Source of the DNA: Spirosoma sp.
GTDB lineage: Bacteria; Bacteroidota; Bacteroidia; Cytophagales; Spirosomataceae
Assembly (NCBI GenBank): GCA_025351545.1
Contig: JANXVQ010000150.1
Span: forward strand, 1 to 7,399
DNA length: 7,399 nt
Reading direction: 5' to 3'
The notes under the pieces were generated by a model, which made no database searches, was not told the DNA's origin, and saw only the letters and a program-made list of their open reading frames with translations. Made by a program: the position numbers and the translations under genes. Positions 6,368-7,399 of this stretch are shown one piece after another; within the stretch, counting starts at the first letter, position 1; each line of letters starts with the position of its first letter.

Positions 6368-7123
6368 ATGACGACAAACCAACTCCAACACTATATTCAC
6401 CATCGCTTTGGTCGATTGGCCACCCGCTTTCCGGGGCTTGTTCGGTGGCTGGCCCAACGATTGTCGACCGAATATTTTCGAGGTCTACCCCTGACCGTGC
6501 TGACCGGATTACTGATCGTCAATGTAATGGTGCTTTCTGAAATAGCCGAAAATATAGTCAATGCCGAACCAATGGTCCAGGTGGATCTGGGGTTTACGCA
6601 CTGGCTTTTTCAGGAGCGAAGTACACCGATCAGCCAACTCCTCTATGCACTAACCTGGCTGGGCTCGGCTTATGTAACCATCGGTCTGACGCTACTTGGT
6701 TCACTGGTATTGTACCGTCAGCAAAAGGGGCGCAACATAGTCATCCTGTGGATTTTAATGGCGGGCGTCGGCTTATTTGTCCAGGTCGGCAAACGAACCT
6801 TCATTCGGCAGCGTCCTGCTCAGGTTGCTTATTATGCTGAAACAGGCTATTCATTTCCCAGTGGCCATTCGGCTACGGCCATGACGCTTTACGGATTACT
6901 CGGTTACTGGCTGGTGCGGGGGCGTCGTCGGATACGGCACCGGTGGCTCGTGGGGGTCAGTGCAGCCGGGTTGATTTTGGTCGTTGGGTTCAGCCGAATT
7001 TATTTAGGCGTTCATTTTTTGAGCGACGTACTGGGCGGTTATTTATTAGGCACCTGCTGGCTGATTGTGGGCATTGTCCTAACCGAATGGCAGCGAACGA
7101 GTCATTCTGCCAATGTTGTCTAG
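6368..7123 (+). CDS. PAP2-family membrane phosphatase (PgpB/lipid-phosphate phosphatase type)
   Basis: This is an integral inner-membrane acid phosphatase of the PAP2 superfamily, likely removing phosphate from a lipid phosphate or isoprenyl (di)phosphate on the outer face; the exact lipid is not predictable. In the 251-aa form the three signature blocks are complete: K142-(x6)-R149-P150 (GKRTFIRQRP), P164-S-G-H167 (FPSGHSATA) and S209-R210 to H216 and D220 (FSRIYLGVHFLSD). H167 and H216 are the expected nucleophile/acid pair. About six membrane segments are visible, near 41-56, 88-116, 123-141, 169-183, 193-209 and 221-241. The frame is open upstream with possible starts at 6260 (TTG), 6275 and 6314. 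I choose the ATG at 6368 because the upstream stretch is Cys/Pro-rich and unlike a PAP2 N-terminus. It is transcribed away from the phosphoesterase cluster. No terminator is evident after the stop. Confidence 0.9.
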   Translation: MTTNQLQHYIHHRFGRLATRFPGLVRWLAQRLSTEYFRGLPLTVLTGLLIVNVMVLSEIAENIVNAEPMVQVDLGFTHWLFQERSTPISQLLYALTWLGSAYVTIGLTLLGSLVLYRQQKGRNIVILWILMAGVGLFVQVGKRTFIRQRPAQVAYYAETGYSFPSGHSATAMTLYGLLGYWLVRGRRRIRHRWLVGVSAAGLILVVGFSRIYLGVHFLSDVLGGYLLGTCWLIVGIVLTEWQRTSHSANVV

Positions 7124-7272
7124 TTCTCAGGCATTGATTGTATAAACCACTACCCTTGTGCTTTTATTTGTCTGTGCCCTTTTGGCTCAGTGCGGTTTGT
7201 GAGGGTGGGGTAGGGCTCTTATTATTCCCCATATTAGGTTCCCTATTGCCAGGTGCCCAGGTTCCGGCTAGG

Positions 7273-7399
7273 CTATCCATTGGTACGGTTTCCATTGGTA
7301 CGGTTTCCAGTTCTATTTCCCGAATCATCCTTCAGTGTTAGATTCACAATCCGTTTTTCCAACGGTGCCCGGATTGGCCGGAACGTAGTCTGTACAGTT
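7273..7399 (-). CDS. C-terminal fragment of an unrecognised gene, cut by the window edge
   Basis: On the minus strand a frame runs from the window edge through 41 complete codons to a TAG at 7273-7275. Its residues begin TVQTTFRPIRAPLEKRIVNL and continue TLKDDSGN, a normal-looking hydrophilic composition. The tail is GNRTGNRTNGNRTNG, coded by the 15-bp tandem repeat. The gene would be convergent with the PAP2 gene, leaving a 149-bp gap (7124-7272) in which I see nothing clear. An alternative minus frame is also open for 24 codons, and 41 codons without a stop is not strong proof, so this remains tentative. No function can be assigned. Confidence 0.4.
   Translation of the reverse strand, partial: TVQTTFRPIRAPLEKRIVNLTLKDDSGNRTGNRTNGNRTNG
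7276..7309. repeat. 15-bp tandem repeat, 2.3 copies
   Basis: TCCATTGGTACGGTT occurs twice in perfect tandem (7276-7290, 7291-7305), followed by TCCA of a third copy. The unit length is a multiple of three. Read on the minus strand it codes Asn-Arg-Thr-Asn-Gly in the frame of the partial gene, immediately before its stop codon. Confidence 0.85.

Noticed and set aside
7138..7341. 67-aa plus-strand frame after the PAP2 gene
   Set aside because: It needs a TTG start, has no recognisable features, and overlaps the more natural-looking minus-strand partial frame.

Overview
The window looks like chromosomal DNA from a Bacteroidota species. A member of the order Cytophagales (Spirosoma-like) is my best guess. 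The reasons are an outer-membrane TonB-dependent receptor with an N-terminal carboxypeptidase-regulatory-like domain, secreted proteins with Sec signal peptides ending in A-Q, start codons without Shine-Dalgarno sequences, and one good match to the Bacteroidota -7 promoter element TAnnTTTG. The genus is an inference from style, not from a marker gene.

Layout. Three genes on the minus strand fill about 27-5849. In order of transcription they are a secreted YncE-like beta-propeller protein (5849 to 4824), a secreted calcineurin-like/purple-acid-phosphatase-like metallophosphoesterase with an FN3-like domain (4741 to 2846), and a TonB-dependent receptor (2807 to 27). Gaps are 82 bp and about 20-38 bp, so the last two genes very probably share a transcript and the first may too. 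A 518-bp divergent intergenic region follows (5850-6367). It is AT-rich on the left, holds several inverted repeats and has ambiguous coding traces on both strands. On the plus strand lies a PAP2-family membrane phosphatase (about 6368-7123). At the right edge, the C-terminal end of an unrecognised minus-strand gene (7273-7399, cut by the window) seems to be present, with a 15-bp tandem repeat in its last codons.

How the genes may work together. The phosphoesterase could release phosphate or a dephosphorylated nutrient outside the inner membrane, the TonB-dependent receptor could import the substrate or product across the outer membrane, and the beta-propeller could bind substrate or partner proteins. 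The divergent PAP2 enzyme is also a phosphatase, but acts on lipid phosphates at the inner membrane. A phosphoester-scavenging role is only inferred from domains and adjacency. No SusD-like partner, regulator, sigma or anti-sigma gene is visible. The most unusual points are the altered metal-binding motifs of the phosphoesterase and the structured, ambiguous stretch at about 5940-6220. No mobile element, CRISPR array, tRNA or rRNA was found.
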